From: Chitinophagaceae bacterium
Lineage (GTDB): Bacteria > Bacteroidota > Bacteroidia > Chitinophagales > Chitinophagaceae
Assembly: GCA_947447265.1 (NCBI GenBank)
Contig: CANFKC010000017.1
Span: 32,763-96,762 of the forward strand
Length of the DNA stretch: 64,000 nucleotides
Reading direction: 5' to 3'
The notes under the pieces were generated by a model that did not search any database, was not told where the DNA came from, and saw nothing but the letters and a program-made list of their open reading frames with translations. Below, piece after piece: positions 51,838 through 63,049 of the stretch. The position numbers were made by a program, and so were the translations under genes. Every line of letters starts with the position of its first letter. Within the stretch, counting starts at the first letter, position 1.

Positions 51838-54800
51838 TTATCGCTCTACGGAAAATCGAAAGACTTTGCTACCCAAATTGGAGACTAACTTTAGTAAGTA
51901 CTGCCCATCAACCAGTTCCTTTGCCAGGATGATTTTTTGGTTTATTATCCCATCCTTTATTGAAATCCTCTGCCTGTCCAAAACCCTGCCAAGCATATCG
52001 AAGCACATTACCTCCATTTCTCTATCCGACTGCACATTTATTCTACCCTTCAAATAAAAATCACCTTTGTTTGGATTAGGATACATCACCATATCAAAAG
52101 TTTCCGCATCTTCCTCATCTATCGATAGGGGGCTTGAAGAAACTACAATAATATTGGTCCGGTTGTACGTAGTTGAAGCACATGACATGTTGCACGAAAC
52201 AATACAATAAACGGTATCATCGTGGTACACTGTAGTGGAATAAGTAGAATCGGTTGCCCCACTCACGGCTACGCCATTTAAAAACCATTGGTAAATGGGC
52301 GTTGGCCCGCAGTATGCAAGACTTGTGTTAAAAGTAATTGTTTGACCGACAAATGCCACCGTGTCATTTGGACTCGCTGAAATAAGTGCAATTGGTGTTA
52401 TTGCAGGATTGACAGTCATCATAATCGTATTGCTTGCGAATGTGTCATGCAAAGCGCAAACATCATTACTTACTAGCGCACAGCTTATTTGATCTCCATT
52501 TGCTGGAACATAACTGTACGCTAGCCCGGATCCAATCATTGTGGTTGAATTCATCCATCTTACGTAAGGTGCACTACCCCCATTTACCGGATTTGCAGTA
52601 AACGTTACACCTTCTCCAGTACATACAACTGAGTCTAAGCTAACCCCTATATTTACGGAAGGCGTGACTATAGGATTTATCGCAACTACTTTGGTAGTAA
52701 ACGCATTACCGCAAGAATTACTCACTGAATAAATAATTGTATCAACACCCACTGATACACCCGTGATTACCCCTGACACCACCGTGGCATGACCGTTACT
52801 CGCGCTCCACGTGCCGCCAGCCGTTGCGCTGGTCAGTGTTGTTGCTGAACCAGGGCAAACGATAGAGGCGCCTGTTATTGGTGCAACAACCGGTAGCGGG
52901 TTTATTGCAATTAGGCGTCGCGCAACTGCTGTGCCGCAAACATTGCTAACGCTATAAAAAACAGTATCTGCTCCCCCTGCCAAACCAATTAGTACACCAG
53001 TAGCCGAAATTGTTGCACGGGAATTACTTACAGACCAAAAACCTCCGGACGCAGTATCAGTCAGTGTTATGGTATCACCTGCACACAAATTTCCTGCACC
53101 AGTTATGCTTCCTGCATTTGCTGTTGGTAATATAGTGACAAGCTTACTTTGTGAAACCGATCCGCAAGTATTACTGCATGTATAGGTCAATGTATCAAAA
53201 CCGGGCGTTATTCCCTGGATAACCCTAGTGGTGCTTGTGCCTGAGAGCAGTATAGCATTGGTATTAGAAAGCGACCATGTTCCTGAAGCAGTTGAATTAC
53301 TGGCAACAACTGATACACCAGGACAAACTGAATCTGCACCTGTAATCGTTCCGACCACAGGCATCGTCTGAACGGTAAAGATGGCTGTGGTTGCTACAGT
53401 ACCGCAGCTGTTGCTCCTCGAATATGTAATTAGGGTCGTACCCGGAGCAATAGCATTGACAGTGCCACTTGTGGTGCTGATCGAAGCGATCGATACCGAC
53501 CCTGCGCTCCACGTGCCACCACTTAAACTGCCAGATAATGTTGTTGAACTACCAATGCAGGCACTTAAAGAACCTGTAATTGTTGTGGCAGTTGGAACAG
53601 TGATCACCTGTACTGGATGCACTGCTGTTGCACTGCCACAGGTACCACTTGTTGTCGTAAATGATATTGTGGTTGAGCCAGCTGCTAGGGCAGTTACAAT
53701 GCCCGATGACGATACAGAGGCTATACTACCGGCACTGCTGGTCCAGGTGCCACCATAAACTGTTTCCGACAAATTGATTGTATCACCAAGACAAACAGTA
53801 TCGCGCCCCGTGATAACCCCAGCGAAAGGTTTAACGTCAATTCTTTTAAATGCAGGTGCCGATCCGCAATTTGTATGCGCATTGTAAAAAACGTAAGTGG
53901 TTCCTCCGCGTCTGCCAGTTACAACGCCTGTATCGTTGATTATAGCCACACTGGTGTCGGAACTCGTCCAGATACCACCTGGTGTTGCTGTCGGATTAGT
54001 TAATAAAATTGTTGCACCTATACAAACACTGTCTGCACCCACTATTGCACCTGAGAATGGACTCGTGTTAACCGTAACATTTAGGTGGGCTGTAGCAGTG
54101 CCACAAACGTCAGTTACCCGGTAGTAAACCGTCTCCGTACCCGATGCGCGTCCGTACACAATGCCTAAGGTCGTATCGGCAATCGTGAGAAAAGTGTCGC
54201 TGTGGCTCCATACACCACCTGCTGTGGCTGTCGGGTTATCAAGGGTATCAAATGCGCCGGGACAAGTGCTGTCGGCGCCCCTTATGTACCCTGCCAGGGG
54301 TAAAGGCCTGATCGTTACTATTACTGTTGTGGTATCTGCCCTGTACCCGTCGCTTACCCTCACAGAAAAGGTATCGCTTCCCACATAAGCGGACATGGGT
54401 GCATAGGTTAAACCCGAAGGTGTAACGGCGCCTCCGGTTGAAGTTCCCACATATGCGACTGTAACATACCCGTGAGGCGCTGTAGCTGCAACACTCCATA
54501 CCTGCTCCTGGCCCACTTCAGTATCCGTTGCGGCGAAAAGCGAGTTTATTGATGTAGGTGAAATAGATACACTTTCGCAAACTGACATTGTCTGATGATG
54601 TCCATTAACGAATCTTGGCGCATAGTTAAGTAGTAAATGGCGCAGAACATTGTTAGCTCTATCACAAACCAGTGCATTATTCTGCCTGTCAATACAAATT
54701 CCGGATGGCTGGTTTAACATAGCCAGCGTTGCCGCACCTCCGTCACCACTAAATCCTGGTGCGCCCGAACCAGCTATAGAGCTTATGGTACCCGACCGGT

Positions 54801-55692
54801 TAATTTTCCGGACACGGTTATTGCCCGCATCCGCGATATATATATCGCCTGAATCTGTAATGGCCACACCGTATGGACTGGCTAGCAGTGCCGCAGTAGC
54901 TGCGGAACCATCGCCACTAAAACCAGAAGTGCCCGTACCGGCCACTGTATTAATTATCCCATAAGGGTGCACAACCCTTATCACATTGTTAGTGAAATCG
55001 GCAAAATAGACCGCACCTGTTCTACTAATAGCCAGGCCAACAGGGCGAGATAGGTCTGCCGCCGTAGCAGCAGCTCCGTCTCCGCTATAACCCGCTGTTC
55101 CGGTACCGGCAACTGTTGTAATAATGCCAAAAGTATCTATGCGCCTGATGCGGTTGTTTTCATAGTCTGCGATGAATATACTGCGCGAATTGTCAATTAC
55201 AATTCCCCATGGGCTATGTAATTGAGCGCCTGTGGCTGATCCACCATCGCCACTAAATCCTGATGCACCTGTTCCGGCAACAGTGCTGATAGTTCCCGCA
55301 GTATTGATCTTTCGAATTCGGTTGTTACCCTGATCCGATACAAACACGTTACCAGAAAGATCGACTGCTATGCCGGCCGGACCGCTCAGCTGCGCAGCGG
55401 AAGCCGCCGAACCATCACCACTGTAGCCTGCCGTGCCTGTACCGGCAATAGTCGTAATTACACCTGAAGTATTTATCCTGCGGATAGCATTATTCAATCG
55501 GTCAGCGATATAAATGTTGCCTGAAGCGTCGGTTGTGGTAGCGTATATCCCCCCGCTTAACCTGGCGGCAGTTGCTGCACCGCCGTCGCCACTATAGCCA
55601 GAACTACCACTGCCAGCAACCGTAGTTATTATCTGGGCTCGTGTTGTAGCAATGATTAATAAGCAAGAGAGTAGTAAAAAAAATCTTTTCAT
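51838..55692 (-). CDS. Secreted NHL-propeller/Ig-repeat protein with T9SS tail
   Basis: 1284 residues. Signal peptide MKRFFLLLSCLLIIATTRAQ. Six NHL-like repeats of about 56 residues (ITTVAGSGSSGYSGDGG and five more) fill about 20-360 and should form a six-bladed beta propeller. A cadherin-like segment follows, then seven or eight Ig-like (BIG2-type) repeats of about 80 residues, each with a conserved Cys near the start (GADSVCIGA, GRDTVCLGD and others). The C terminus has YPNPNKGDFYLKGRI and MEVMCFDMLGRVLDR, a T9SS type A tail. A surface adhesin is likely. The next gene is a relative. Confidence 0.88.
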   Translation of the reverse strand: MKRFFLLLSCLLIIATTRAQIITTVAGSGSSGYSGDGGAATAARLSGGIYATTTDASGNIYIADRLNNAIRRINTSGVITTIAGTGTAGYSGDGSAASAAQLSGPAGIAVDLSGNVFVSDQGNNRIRKINTAGTISTVAGTGASGFSGDGGSATGAQLHSPWGIVIDNSRSIFIADYENNRIRRIDTFGIITTVAGTGTAGYSGDGAAATAADLSRPVGLAISRTGAVYFADFTNNVIRVVHPYGIINTVAGTGTSGFSGDGSAATAALLASPYGVAITDSGDIYIADAGNNRVRKINRSGTISSIAGSGAPGFSGDGGAATLAMLNQPSGICIDRQNNALVCDRANNVLRHLLLNYAPRFVNGHHQTMSVCESVSISPTSINSLFAATDTEVGQEQVWSVAATAPHGYVTVAYVGTSTGGAVTPSGLTYAPMSAYVGSDTFSVRVSDGYRADTTTVIVTIRPLPLAGYIRGADSTCPGAFDTLDNPTATAGGVWSHSDTFLTIADTTLGIVYGRASGTETVYYRVTDVCGTATAHLNVTVNTSPFSGAIVGADSVCIGATILLTNPTATPGGIWTSSDTSVAIINDTGVVTGRRGGTTYVFYNAHTNCGSAPAFKRIDVKPFAGVITGRDTVCLGDTINLSETVYGGTWTSSAGSIASVSSSGIVTALAAGSTTISFTTTSGTCGSATAVHPVQVITVPTATTITGSLSACIGSSTTLSGSLSGGTWSAGSVSIASISTTSGTVNAIAPGTTLITYSRSNSCGTVATTAIFTVQTMPVVGTITGADSVCPGVSVVASNSTASGTWSLSNTNAILLSGTSTTRVIQGITPGFDTLTYTCSNTCGSVSQSKLVTILPTANAGSITGAGNLCAGDTITLTDTASGGFWSVSNSRATISATGVLIGLAGGADTVFYSVSNVCGTAVARRLIAINPLPVVAPITGASIVCPGSATTLTSATAGGTWSASNGHATVVSGVITGVSVGVDTIIYSVSNSCGNAFTTKVVAINPIVTPSVNIGVSLDSVVCTGEGVTFTANPVNGGSAPYVRWMNSTTMIGSGLAYSYVPANGDQISCALVSNDVCALHDTFASNTIMMTVNPAITPIALISASPNDTVAFVGQTITFNTSLAYCGPTPIYQWFLNGVAVSGATDSTYSTTVYHDDTVYCIVSCNMSCASTTYNRTNIIVVSSSPLSIDEEDAETFDMVMYPNPNKGDFYLKGRINVQSDREMEVMCFDMLGRVLDRQRISIKDGIINQKIILAKELVDGQYLLKLVSNLGSKVFRFSVER

Positions 55693-55808
55693 GACAGATT
55701 TTAATATCGTGCAATTTACTCAGTTTTACGCTAATAGTATGAAGCCTAGAGCCATTGTAAATGCCCATTAGCAAAATTAATCTGCAAAAAATGCAGTTGC
55801 CCATAGAA

Positions 55809-55846
55809 ACTAAACGAGGCATCCCGTTTGGGATGCCTCGTTTAGT
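55809..55846. terminator. Terminator hairpin of the giant Ig-repeat gene
   Basis: 17-bp stem (arms containing taaacgaggcatccc and gggatgcctcgttta) with loop gttt, downstream of the stop of the minus-strand giant gene. Confidence 0.8.
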
Positions 55847-55863
55847 GTAAAAAATATGATGTC

Positions 55864-58800
55864 TTATTGGGCTTTTACGAAATGTAAATATTCGGTGCCA
55901 TTTTCTGTGTGTAGTCTAACTATGTAATGACCAGGGGTAACGCTATCGTTCAAAATAACCTGCGTATCGATCGCACCATTTTGAGGAACCATATTACCTG
56001 TCTGCATCACTTTACCCACCACGTCAACTATGTCATATGTTATAGTGGCATTGGCATTCGCTTTTATTGTAAAACTTCCGCTGTTAGGGTTAGGGTACAG
56101 TGAAAGATTGCTGATGCTGCTCTTTACCTGCGTAACGCCAAGGCTGAGTGCTGTAATGCCAATAACATTGCTGTTTACCCTGTCTGCGGTTACGCATTGC
56201 GCATTACTGGTCAGTTCGCAGTAAACAGTTTCGCTACTGAAGAAAGCATGCGAGAAAGTAGCATTGGTAGCACCTGCTATCATAGCACCACTCACATACC
56301 ATTGGAACCTAGGCAATGAACCACCATTAGTAACTGATGACGTAAAGTTAACAACCGCTCCTGAACCATAAACAGTATCGCCAGGTATTGCGGTAATGGT
56401 GATTACCGGCGTTACAATCGGATTAACTGTCATTACTACTGTTGGAGATACTACCGTTGTAGTACTGATACATGACGCATTGCTCACCATTTCTACTGAT
56501 AAAGCGTCACCGCTCGATGGTGAATATGCAAACGTACTGCCGATGCCAAGGTAGGAGCCAAAATTCCTCCAGGTATAGGTTGGTGCTGTACCACCGTTAA
56601 CAGGGACAGGAGTAAGTGTTATTACGTCTCCCACACAAACATTGGTTCCTGGTGTTACAATCATGGTCACTGATGGTGAGGTAATTGCATTTACAGTAAA
56701 CCCACGGGTAACATATGCCGTACCACATACATTGGTAACTGTATAAGTAGTGGTAATCGTACCACCTGAAATGCCTCTTATTACGCCTGCAGCCGATATT
56801 GTTGCAATGCCTGAGCTAACGGCCCATACACCGCCTGTTACCGACTCTGTTAATGTTATGGAATCACCCGCGCAAACAGATGTTGGTCCGGAAATTACAC
56901 CGCCTGTCGGTACGGTGTAAACGGTAACTACGGTTCTTACAGTTGCGGTTCCGCATGAATTACTAACAGAGTAACGGATTGTATCAATACCTGCGCTTGC
57001 TCCGGTTACAATACCACCTGTATGGGTTGTATGTACACCGGTCGATGTCCAAACACCGCCGGTAGCTGTGCTGGTAAGCGTTGTGCTGGTGCCGGGGCAA
57101 ATGCTGGTAACGCCTGTTACTGTGCCCGCAGAAGGCAGCGGCCTAACCCTCATGGTAAATGTAGTAGTAGCCGTGCCGCAACTTGCGGTAACAGCGGTAT
57201 AACTTATTACTACCGCACCTGCTGAAACGCCGGTAACTGTTCCTGAACTATTAATTGTAGCTATTGCTGTATTTGCGCTCGTCCATACACCGCCGGCTGT
57301 ACCAGTTGCATCAGCAAGGGTAACACTCGCAGCTTCACACACGCTGTCTGTCCCCGTAATAGTTCCTGCAACCGGCAACGGATTAACTGTAATGCCTGCA
57401 GTCGTATAAACGGTGCCGCAATAGGTTGTTGACGCAGTATAAGTAATGGTTGCACTACCCGCAAGCAAGCCGGTAACAAGGCCGGTTGTAGGATTTACAC
57501 TTGCAATGGTACCTGCTGATGTTGTCCACGTACCACCGGTTGTGCCGCCAACATCTGTAAGGGTTGTAGTAGAACCCCTGCAAACTGAACTTGCCCCGCT
57601 TATGGTACCTGAATATGGTATTGCATTAATAGTAATGCCAGAGGTTGCGTATGCCGATCCACAACTGGCTGTAGTGACCAGATAAGTTATTGTAGTTGTG
57701 CCAAGCGCCGCACCATATACATGGCCGGTAGCATCAACAGTTGCTATTGAGGGGTTTGCACTTACCCAGCTTCCGCCCGCAGTTCCGGTACCGTCAGCCA
57801 GTGTAGCGATGGAACCCAGGCAACCGTTCGATGGACCTGTAATAGTACCACCCACCGGCAGTGGATTAACCGTAACCGGCATTGAAGTGCTCGCTGATCC
57901 ACAACTGTTGGTAACCGTATAAGAAATGAAAGTAGTACCTGCAGAAACTCCGTAAATAAGTCCCGAAGAAGGGTTAACTGATGCTATGGTAGTTGAACCG
58001 CTTGACCAGGTACCACCGGTTGATGCGTCGCTGTATGTTGTTGTAGAACCCGCGCAAATTGCAGTAACCGAACTTGTAATTGTGCCTGCATTTGGCAGCG
58101 GGCTAACCGTTACATTCCGCTGTGTGGTCGCGGTACCGCAACTATTTGTTACAGTATAGTAAACAGTATCGATACCGGCGGTAATTCCGGTTACCGTAGG
58201 TCCTGATATGGAAGCATGCGTGTTAGACAGGCTCCAGGTACCGCCGGTTGCTGAAGATGAAAGTGTAATTGTAGCGCCGCCTTCGCAAACTGTTGCCGGA
58301 CCACTTATTGCACCCGCAAAAGGCATTGGGTTAACGGTTACCAGCATTGTATCGGTGCTTGCACCACAAGCATTTGTTGCGGTATATGAAAGTATGGTTG
58401 TGCCTGTAGCAATACCCCTTACAAGGCCGCCAGAGGTAACGCTTATGCGACCTGTGCTTGTAGCCCACGTGCCACCTGATGTACCACCCACCGAAGTGAA
58501 GGTCACGGTATCGCCAACGCAAACAGACGTAGGGCCTGTAACTGTGCCTGCTGCCAGTAAAGGAAGTATAGTAATAGCGCGCCTTGCAACCGCGGTGCCG
58601 CAGCCATTTGTTACAGAATAAGTTATCGTATCTGCGCCGCCGGTTACACCTAGTACAGTGCCGCCGGAAACTGAAGCGTGGCCCGTGGTTACTCCCCACG
58701 TGCCGCCAATGCCTGTAGTGGTAAAAATTGTTGTTGCTGACTGGCAAACGCTTGCAGCGCCCGAAAGAACGCCGGCAGATGGAGCGGCATTAATCGTAAT

Positions 58801-61800
58801 TGCATGTCGGGCTATATCCGATCCGCAAGTGTTGGAAGCAGTATAAATAGCAGTGTCGATGCCTGCAAGGGCACCGGTAACACGGCCGGTTGTATTAATG
58901 GTCGCATTAGTATTGCTCATGGTCCATGTACCACCGGCTATTGATGAGGTAAGGGTTGTAGTATCATACTGGCAAACGGTAAGCGCACCTGAAATAATAC
59001 CTGCATGTGGCAACGGATTGATGGTGATAATTTTCGTGGCCACGGCAGTGCCGCAGCTATTGGTAACTGAGTAGGAAATATTATCAACACCAGCGGAAAT
59101 ACCGAGAACTGAACCGCCGGTAACCGTAGCGTTACTATTTGATGCGCTCCAGAAACCGCCAAATGCTGAATTTGTTAGCGTTATTGCTGATGATTCGCAC
59201 ACGGTCGAAGGTCCGGCAATGGTACCTGCATTCGGTGCTGGCTGTACAGTAACCACAAACGATGCAACATCCGTACCACAAGAGTTGGTTACAGAATAAC
59301 GTATGGTATCTATGCCCGCTGTTGTTCCCGCAACAATACCTCCGGTAACCGATGCACGGCTATTGGTGCTTGTCCAGGTGCCACCTGCAGTACCTGAAGC
59401 TGTAAGGGTATCAGTCGCAGTTTCGCAAACTGATGCAGTACCGCTGATGCTACCTGCATGCGGCAGCGGGTTAATTGTCATTACCAGGCTCGCAACATCG
59501 GTGCTGCAGGCATTCGTAACAGTATAATATATAGTATCAATACCTGCGGTTACACCTGTTACATTGCCACCTAAAACGGTTGCATTCCCGTTCGATGCAC
59601 TCCAGCTACCACCAATGGTGCTGTCCGTAAGCGTTGTTACTGCACCTTCGCAAACCGTAGTTGCACCGCCAATAACCGAAGCGTGTGGCAGCGCGACTAC
59701 TGAAACAATACTGCTACTTGTATCTATTCCGCATGAGTTAGTATAAATATAGAATATGGTATCAACTCCTCCGGTAATACCTGCAACTACGCCGCCTGAA
59801 ACCGTAGCGTTGCCATTAGAAGCCGCCCAGGTTCCGCCGCTGACTGTAGATGTAATGGTGATGGTAGCGCCAGCTTCACAAACCGCTGATGGCCCTGAAA
59901 GGATGCCTGCATCCGGTGCGGGATTAATTTGTAGTACTTTGGTCGATACTGTAGTACCGCAGCCATTGGTTACCGAATATTTAACGGTATCTGTTCCACC
60001 TGTAATAGCTGTCAGCATACCCAAACCATTTATTGTGGCAAGTGCAGTGTTCGAAACACTCCATGTTCCGCCCATACTGGTATCAGTAAAAATAGCTGTT
60101 CCGCCCGGGCAAAGTGTATCAGCACCGGTTATTGCACCCACTGTCGGAAGTGTATTTACGGCAAGTCTTACACCCGCTGTTCTTGCAGCAAGTCCGCTCG
60201 GACCGCACGAATCAACAAAGCGATAATACATAATGCCTGAACTTACTGTTGCACCATATGTACTGTTGGTAGCACCCGAAACGGTACTCCAGGAAGTGCT
60301 GTCTGATGATGATTCCCATCTATAATGAACAAATGGAGCTGAAGTATAACCAACAGCAGTAAGTGTTGAAGTAAACGAGCTGCATGAAGATGTTGCTGAC
60401 GCACTCAACGCACCCGCTGACGGCATACCGGTGCAGGTATTGGCTACAATATATACAGTGTAATCGCGGCCTTCTCCCCGCACATAACCTGGTGTACATG
60501 GGTTCATTGATAAGTACGTATGTCCTTCGGATGCGTCATTGGTAACAACCCGCATTCTGTGTGCACCAAGCGTAGAACCGGAAGGTATGGCTACGTTGAA
60601 TGAACCTGAAGTCGTATAGCCGTTAACACCGCCTACGCTCTCGCTGCCGGCAAATGTGCCGTCATTATCAAAATCTATCCATGCCTGCACATTCTGGTTT
60701 ACCGACCCCCCTGCTATATAAGCTGTGGTTGTGCTGCCTTGTAGTAGAGAAACGGAAAGCGCCGTCCTGTTTTGATAGCCAGAACCGGTACAGGCTGCAA
60801 CATCATTCAGCAATGTGCTTGACGAACCTGCAAGCTGGAAAGATGCTATGGCCGCACCAGCCGCGCATGGCGAAGTGTAAGAAGGTGTGCAATAGCACGA
60901 AGACAGGTAATTAACCACAATGCTTGCTGATGGTGTGGTTACGCTGCTTGTTGCGCAGGTTACCTGGCAACGGAAGTAAGTTGTTGAAGTTTCAGTTGTA
61001 GTATAACTGGTATTGGTGGCTCCTGAAATATCTGACCATGTGCTGTTATCGGGAGATGACTGCCACTGGAAAGAGATACCAGATGCAATAGTATAACCTG
61101 TTATGCTTACCGTAAAGGGAGCACCGGAGCAGACTGGCGATACACTGGTATTGGGTGTGCCCGCAGTAGGGCTTCCTCCGCAAACCGGGAATATCGTTAC
61201 TACATAGTCACGCGCATCACCAAGGGCATAGCCGGTTGCACATGGGCTCATGGAAGCATACGTATGGCCTTCTGATGCGTCATTGGTTACCACACGCATG
61301 CGGTGGGTGCCTAATGAAGAACCTGATGGGATAGCAATCGTATACGTTGCTGAAGCGAAAAAGTTGTTCAAGCCACCCACGCTTTCAGTCGACTGGAAAG
61401 TAAAATCATCATTGAAGTCAATCCATGTCTGGCTATTCTGTCCGTATGTACTCGATCCACTTATAGTAGCTGTATAGCTCGCACCATCAAAAAGCGAAAC
61501 CGATAGGCTCGTCCTGTCAAAGTAACCCGTACCCGTACAATGCGCAAGGTCGTTTATAGAAGTACTTGCAGTACCGTTTACGCGGTAACCTGTCATGGCA
61601 ATACCCAATGAATCGCATGAAGCATAGGCCCGTGAAAAAGAAGGCACGCAATAACAACCTGAAGTATAGGGTACCAGTACACTTGCCGATGCGCCTGTAG
61701 AAGAACTGGTCGTACACGTAACATTACAACGGTAATACATCGCAAATGATTCGGTTGTAGTCGCATAAAGGTTAGTAGCCCCTGAAATATTGCTCCAGCT

Positions 61801-62637
61801 TGACCCATCAGCAGACCGCTGCCATTGATAAGTAACGCCAGAAACCAGCGTATAACCTGTAAGGCTTAAATTGATAGTACCTGAACCGCAAACGGCTGCT
61901 GGTGAAGCGGAAGCGGTACCTGCTGACGGAGTGCCGGAGCAAGCCGCTGGCGGAGGATTCCAGCGATAAATCTGACCGTTTGCCGGCAACGTTCTGATTG
62001 TATCAATAAAATTAGATGTGGAAGTTGATGGTGAAGCACTATAATTAGACACTACTTTGAAATCTGAAGTGCTATTTGCGATACCTATCGTGGCAGTACG
62101 GCTAGGGTAAGAATTTGTACCATAAATATAATCTATCTGGTTAGTAGTTTCATACAACACAATCTGAAAATTGGCATAATGCACATAATCAAAATATAGC
62201 GCCCAGTTACTCCACTCAAATGTGAATGTACGGTAAGGGGCGGTGCCCGATGTCTGGTAATATGCTGTATGCCCAGAACCCCATAGGTCGTCCCAGAAAC
62301 CCATAAGCACACCCTGGACCGGGGTCGGATAATAGAATGAGAAAGTAGTACTGTTAACGTTAACCCAGCCATTTGAGGACGAATTGGCCAAAGACAACCA
62401 TCCGTTTGAACAAGCGGATAGGGACGTATAGTTCGTACCACAAAAATTGAATGTAAACCCGATGGGTATACTGGTAAGAGTTACATCATCAGCACTGATA
62501 GCTGTCGTTGCTGTACCTGTGCCACTTATTGTAGTAAATGCCCCGGTTGCTGCGGTAAAACTGTACGATGCCGCGGTTTGTGAATAACCAGCCAAACTTA
62601 AACACGATAACAGGAGAAATAAGTAAAGTTTTTTCAT
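55864..62637 (-). CDS. Giant secreted GEVED/Ig-repeat protein with T9SS tail
   Basis: 2257 residues. Signal peptide MKKLYLFLLLSCLSLAGYSQ. The N-terminal region includes FGTNYTSLSACSNGWLSL-type PKD/lectin-like sequence and two GEVED domains (NDDFTFQSTESVGG, DNDGTFAGSESVGG). About fifteen Ig-like repeats of about 80 residues follow, each with a G-x-x-x-V/I-C motif near the start and SCGT near the end (GPSAVCEAG, GATTVCEGA, GTASVCETA and others). The last two repeats and the T9SS type A tail (YPNPNSGSFTIKAN) match those of the neighbour at 51838-55692, pointing to a shared origin. Confidence 0.9.
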   Translation of the reverse strand: MKKLYLFLLLSCLSLAGYSQTAASYSFTAATGAFTTISGTGTATTAISADDVTLTSIPIGFTFNFCGTNYTSLSACSNGWLSLANSSSNGWVNVNSTTFSFYYPTPVQGVLMGFWDDLWGSGHTAYYQTSGTAPYRTFTFEWSNWALYFDYVHYANFQIVLYETTNQIDYIYGTNSYPSRTATIGIANSTSDFKVVSNYSASPSTSTSNFIDTIRTLPANGQIYRWNPPPAACSGTPSAGTASASPAAVCGSGTINLSLTGYTLVSGVTYQWQRSADGSSWSNISGATNLYATTTESFAMYYRCNVTCTTSSSTGASASVLVPYTSGCYCVPSFSRAYASCDSLGIAMTGYRVNGTASTSINDLAHCTGTGYFDRTSLSVSLFDGASYTATISGSSTYGQNSQTWIDFNDDFTFQSTESVGGLNNFFASATYTIAIPSGSSLGTHRMRVVTNDASEGHTYASMSPCATGYALGDARDYVVTIFPVCGGSPTAGTPNTSVSPVCSGAPFTVSITGYTIASGISFQWQSSPDNSTWSDISGATNTSYTTTETSTTYFRCQVTCATSSVTTPSASIVVNYLSSCYCTPSYTSPCAAGAAIASFQLAGSSSTLLNDVAACTGSGYQNRTALSVSLLQGSTTTAYIAGGSVNQNVQAWIDFDNDGTFAGSESVGGVNGYTTSGSFNVAIPSGSTLGAHRMRVVTNDASEGHTYLSMNPCTPGYVRGEGRDYTVYIVANTCTGMPSAGALSASATSSCSSFTSTLTAVGYTSAPFVHYRWESSSDSTSWSTVSGATNSTYGATVSSGIMYYRFVDSCGPSGLAARTAGVRLAVNTLPTVGAITGADTLCPGGTAIFTDTSMGGTWSVSNTALATINGLGMLTAITGGTDTVKYSVTNGCGTTVSTKVLQINPAPDAGILSGPSAVCEAGATITITSTVSGGTWAASNGNATVSGGVVAGITGGVDTIFYIYTNSCGIDTSSSIVSVVALPHASVIGGATTVCEGAVTTLTDSTIGGSWSASNGNATVLGGNVTGVTAGIDTIYYTVTNACSTDVASLVMTINPLPHAGSISGTASVCETATDTLTASGTAGGTWTSTNSRASVTGGIVAGTTAGIDTIRYSVTNSCGTDVASFVVTVQPAPNAGTIAGPSTVCESSAITLTNSAFGGFWSASNSNATVTGGSVLGISAGVDNISYSVTNSCGTAVATKIITINPLPHAGIISGALTVCQYDTTTLTSSIAGGTWTMSNTNATINTTGRVTGALAGIDTAIYTASNTCGSDIARHAITINAAPSAGVLSGAASVCQSATTIFTTTGIGGTWGVTTGHASVSGGTVLGVTGGADTITYSVTNGCGTAVARRAITILPLLAAGTVTGPTSVCVGDTVTFTSVGGTSGGTWATSTGRISVTSGGLVRGIATGTTILSYTATNACGASTDTMLVTVNPMPFAGAISGPATVCEGGATITLSSSATGGTWSLSNTHASISGPTVTGITAGIDTVYYTVTNSCGTATTQRNVTVSPLPNAGTITSSVTAICAGSTTTYSDASTGGTWSSGSTTIASVNPSSGLIYGVSAGTTFISYTVTNSCGSASTSMPVTVNPLPVGGTITGPSNGCLGSIATLADGTGTAGGSWVSANPSIATVDATGHVYGAALGTTTITYLVTTASCGSAYATSGITINAIPYSGTISGASSVCRGSTTTLTDVGGTTGGTWTTSAGTIASVNPTTGLVTGLLAGSATITYTASTTYCGTVYTTAGITVNPLPVAGTITGTDSVCEAASVTLADATGTAGGVWTSANTAIATINSSGTVTGVSAGAVVISYTAVTASCGTATTTFTMRVRPLPSAGTVTGVTSICPGTSTTLTSTATGGVWTSTGVHTTHTGGIVTGASAGIDTIRYSVSNSCGTATVRTVVTVYTVPTGGVISGPTSVCAGDSITLTESVTGGVWAVSSGIATISAAGVIRGISGGTITTTYTVTNVCGTAYVTRGFTVNAITSPSVTMIVTPGTNVCVGDVITLTPVPVNGGTAPTYTWRNFGSYLGIGSTFAYSPSSGDALSVEMVSNASCISTTTVVSPTVVMTVNPIVTPVITITAIPGDTVYGSGAVVNFTSSVTNGGSLPRFQWYVSGAMIAGATNATFSHAFFSSETVYCELTSNAQCVTADRVNSNVIGITALSLGVTQVKSSISNLSLYPNPNSGSFTIKANANATITYDIVDVVGKVMQTGNMVPQNGAIDTQVILNDSVTPGHYIVRLHTENGTEYLHFVKAQ

Positions 62638-63049
62638 GCTCAGTTAATTTATCTTAAATTATTAGGATACGAATCCAACGGAAAAAACCGTTTTCCAAAA
62701 AATTGGACACGCTTTCCCAAATACAAAAAAATGGTTGAATGTGCAAATTATATCATTTAAACCACAATGTCAATCTTGCACAGCTATTTTGCGGTAGAAA
62801 TATTACCTATACCATATCTTGGCCGGCACCTTTAATTGCAAAGCCACTATGCAATAACAAATTGTATATATCATCGGCTTTCAGGCATCCATTTTGGCAA
62901 ATAAACGCCTGGTTTTCTTTGTAAACAGCTTTTTCAAGAGTCAGATTGCCAAAATGCCGAATTGCCGAATTTTTTTTATGCCGTAATGGCACTATATTTA
63001 TGATGGATTGAAAATTGCAACACAAATAAACTAGACAAACAAAGCATTT
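62638..63049. other. 412-base intergenic region between divergent giant gene and clpP
   Basis: No coding frame is credible. A short tandem gccgaatt unit lies near 62957, but no clear terminator or perfect promoter is seen. The clpP promoter is presumably here; a weak TATATTTATG near 62993 could be the -7 element. Confidence 0.4.

Noticed and set aside
51794..52057. A plus-strand frame over the terminator and the end of the giant gene
   Set aside because: Its start is inside the perfect 16-bp terminator hairpin and the rest is antisense to the T9SS protein.
53381..59527. Many plus-strand frames of 60-150 codons opposite the Ig-repeat genes
   Set aside because: All are antisense shadows of repetitive Thr/Ser/Gly codons; Val/Pro-rich content and repeated spacing follow the repeats of the real genes.
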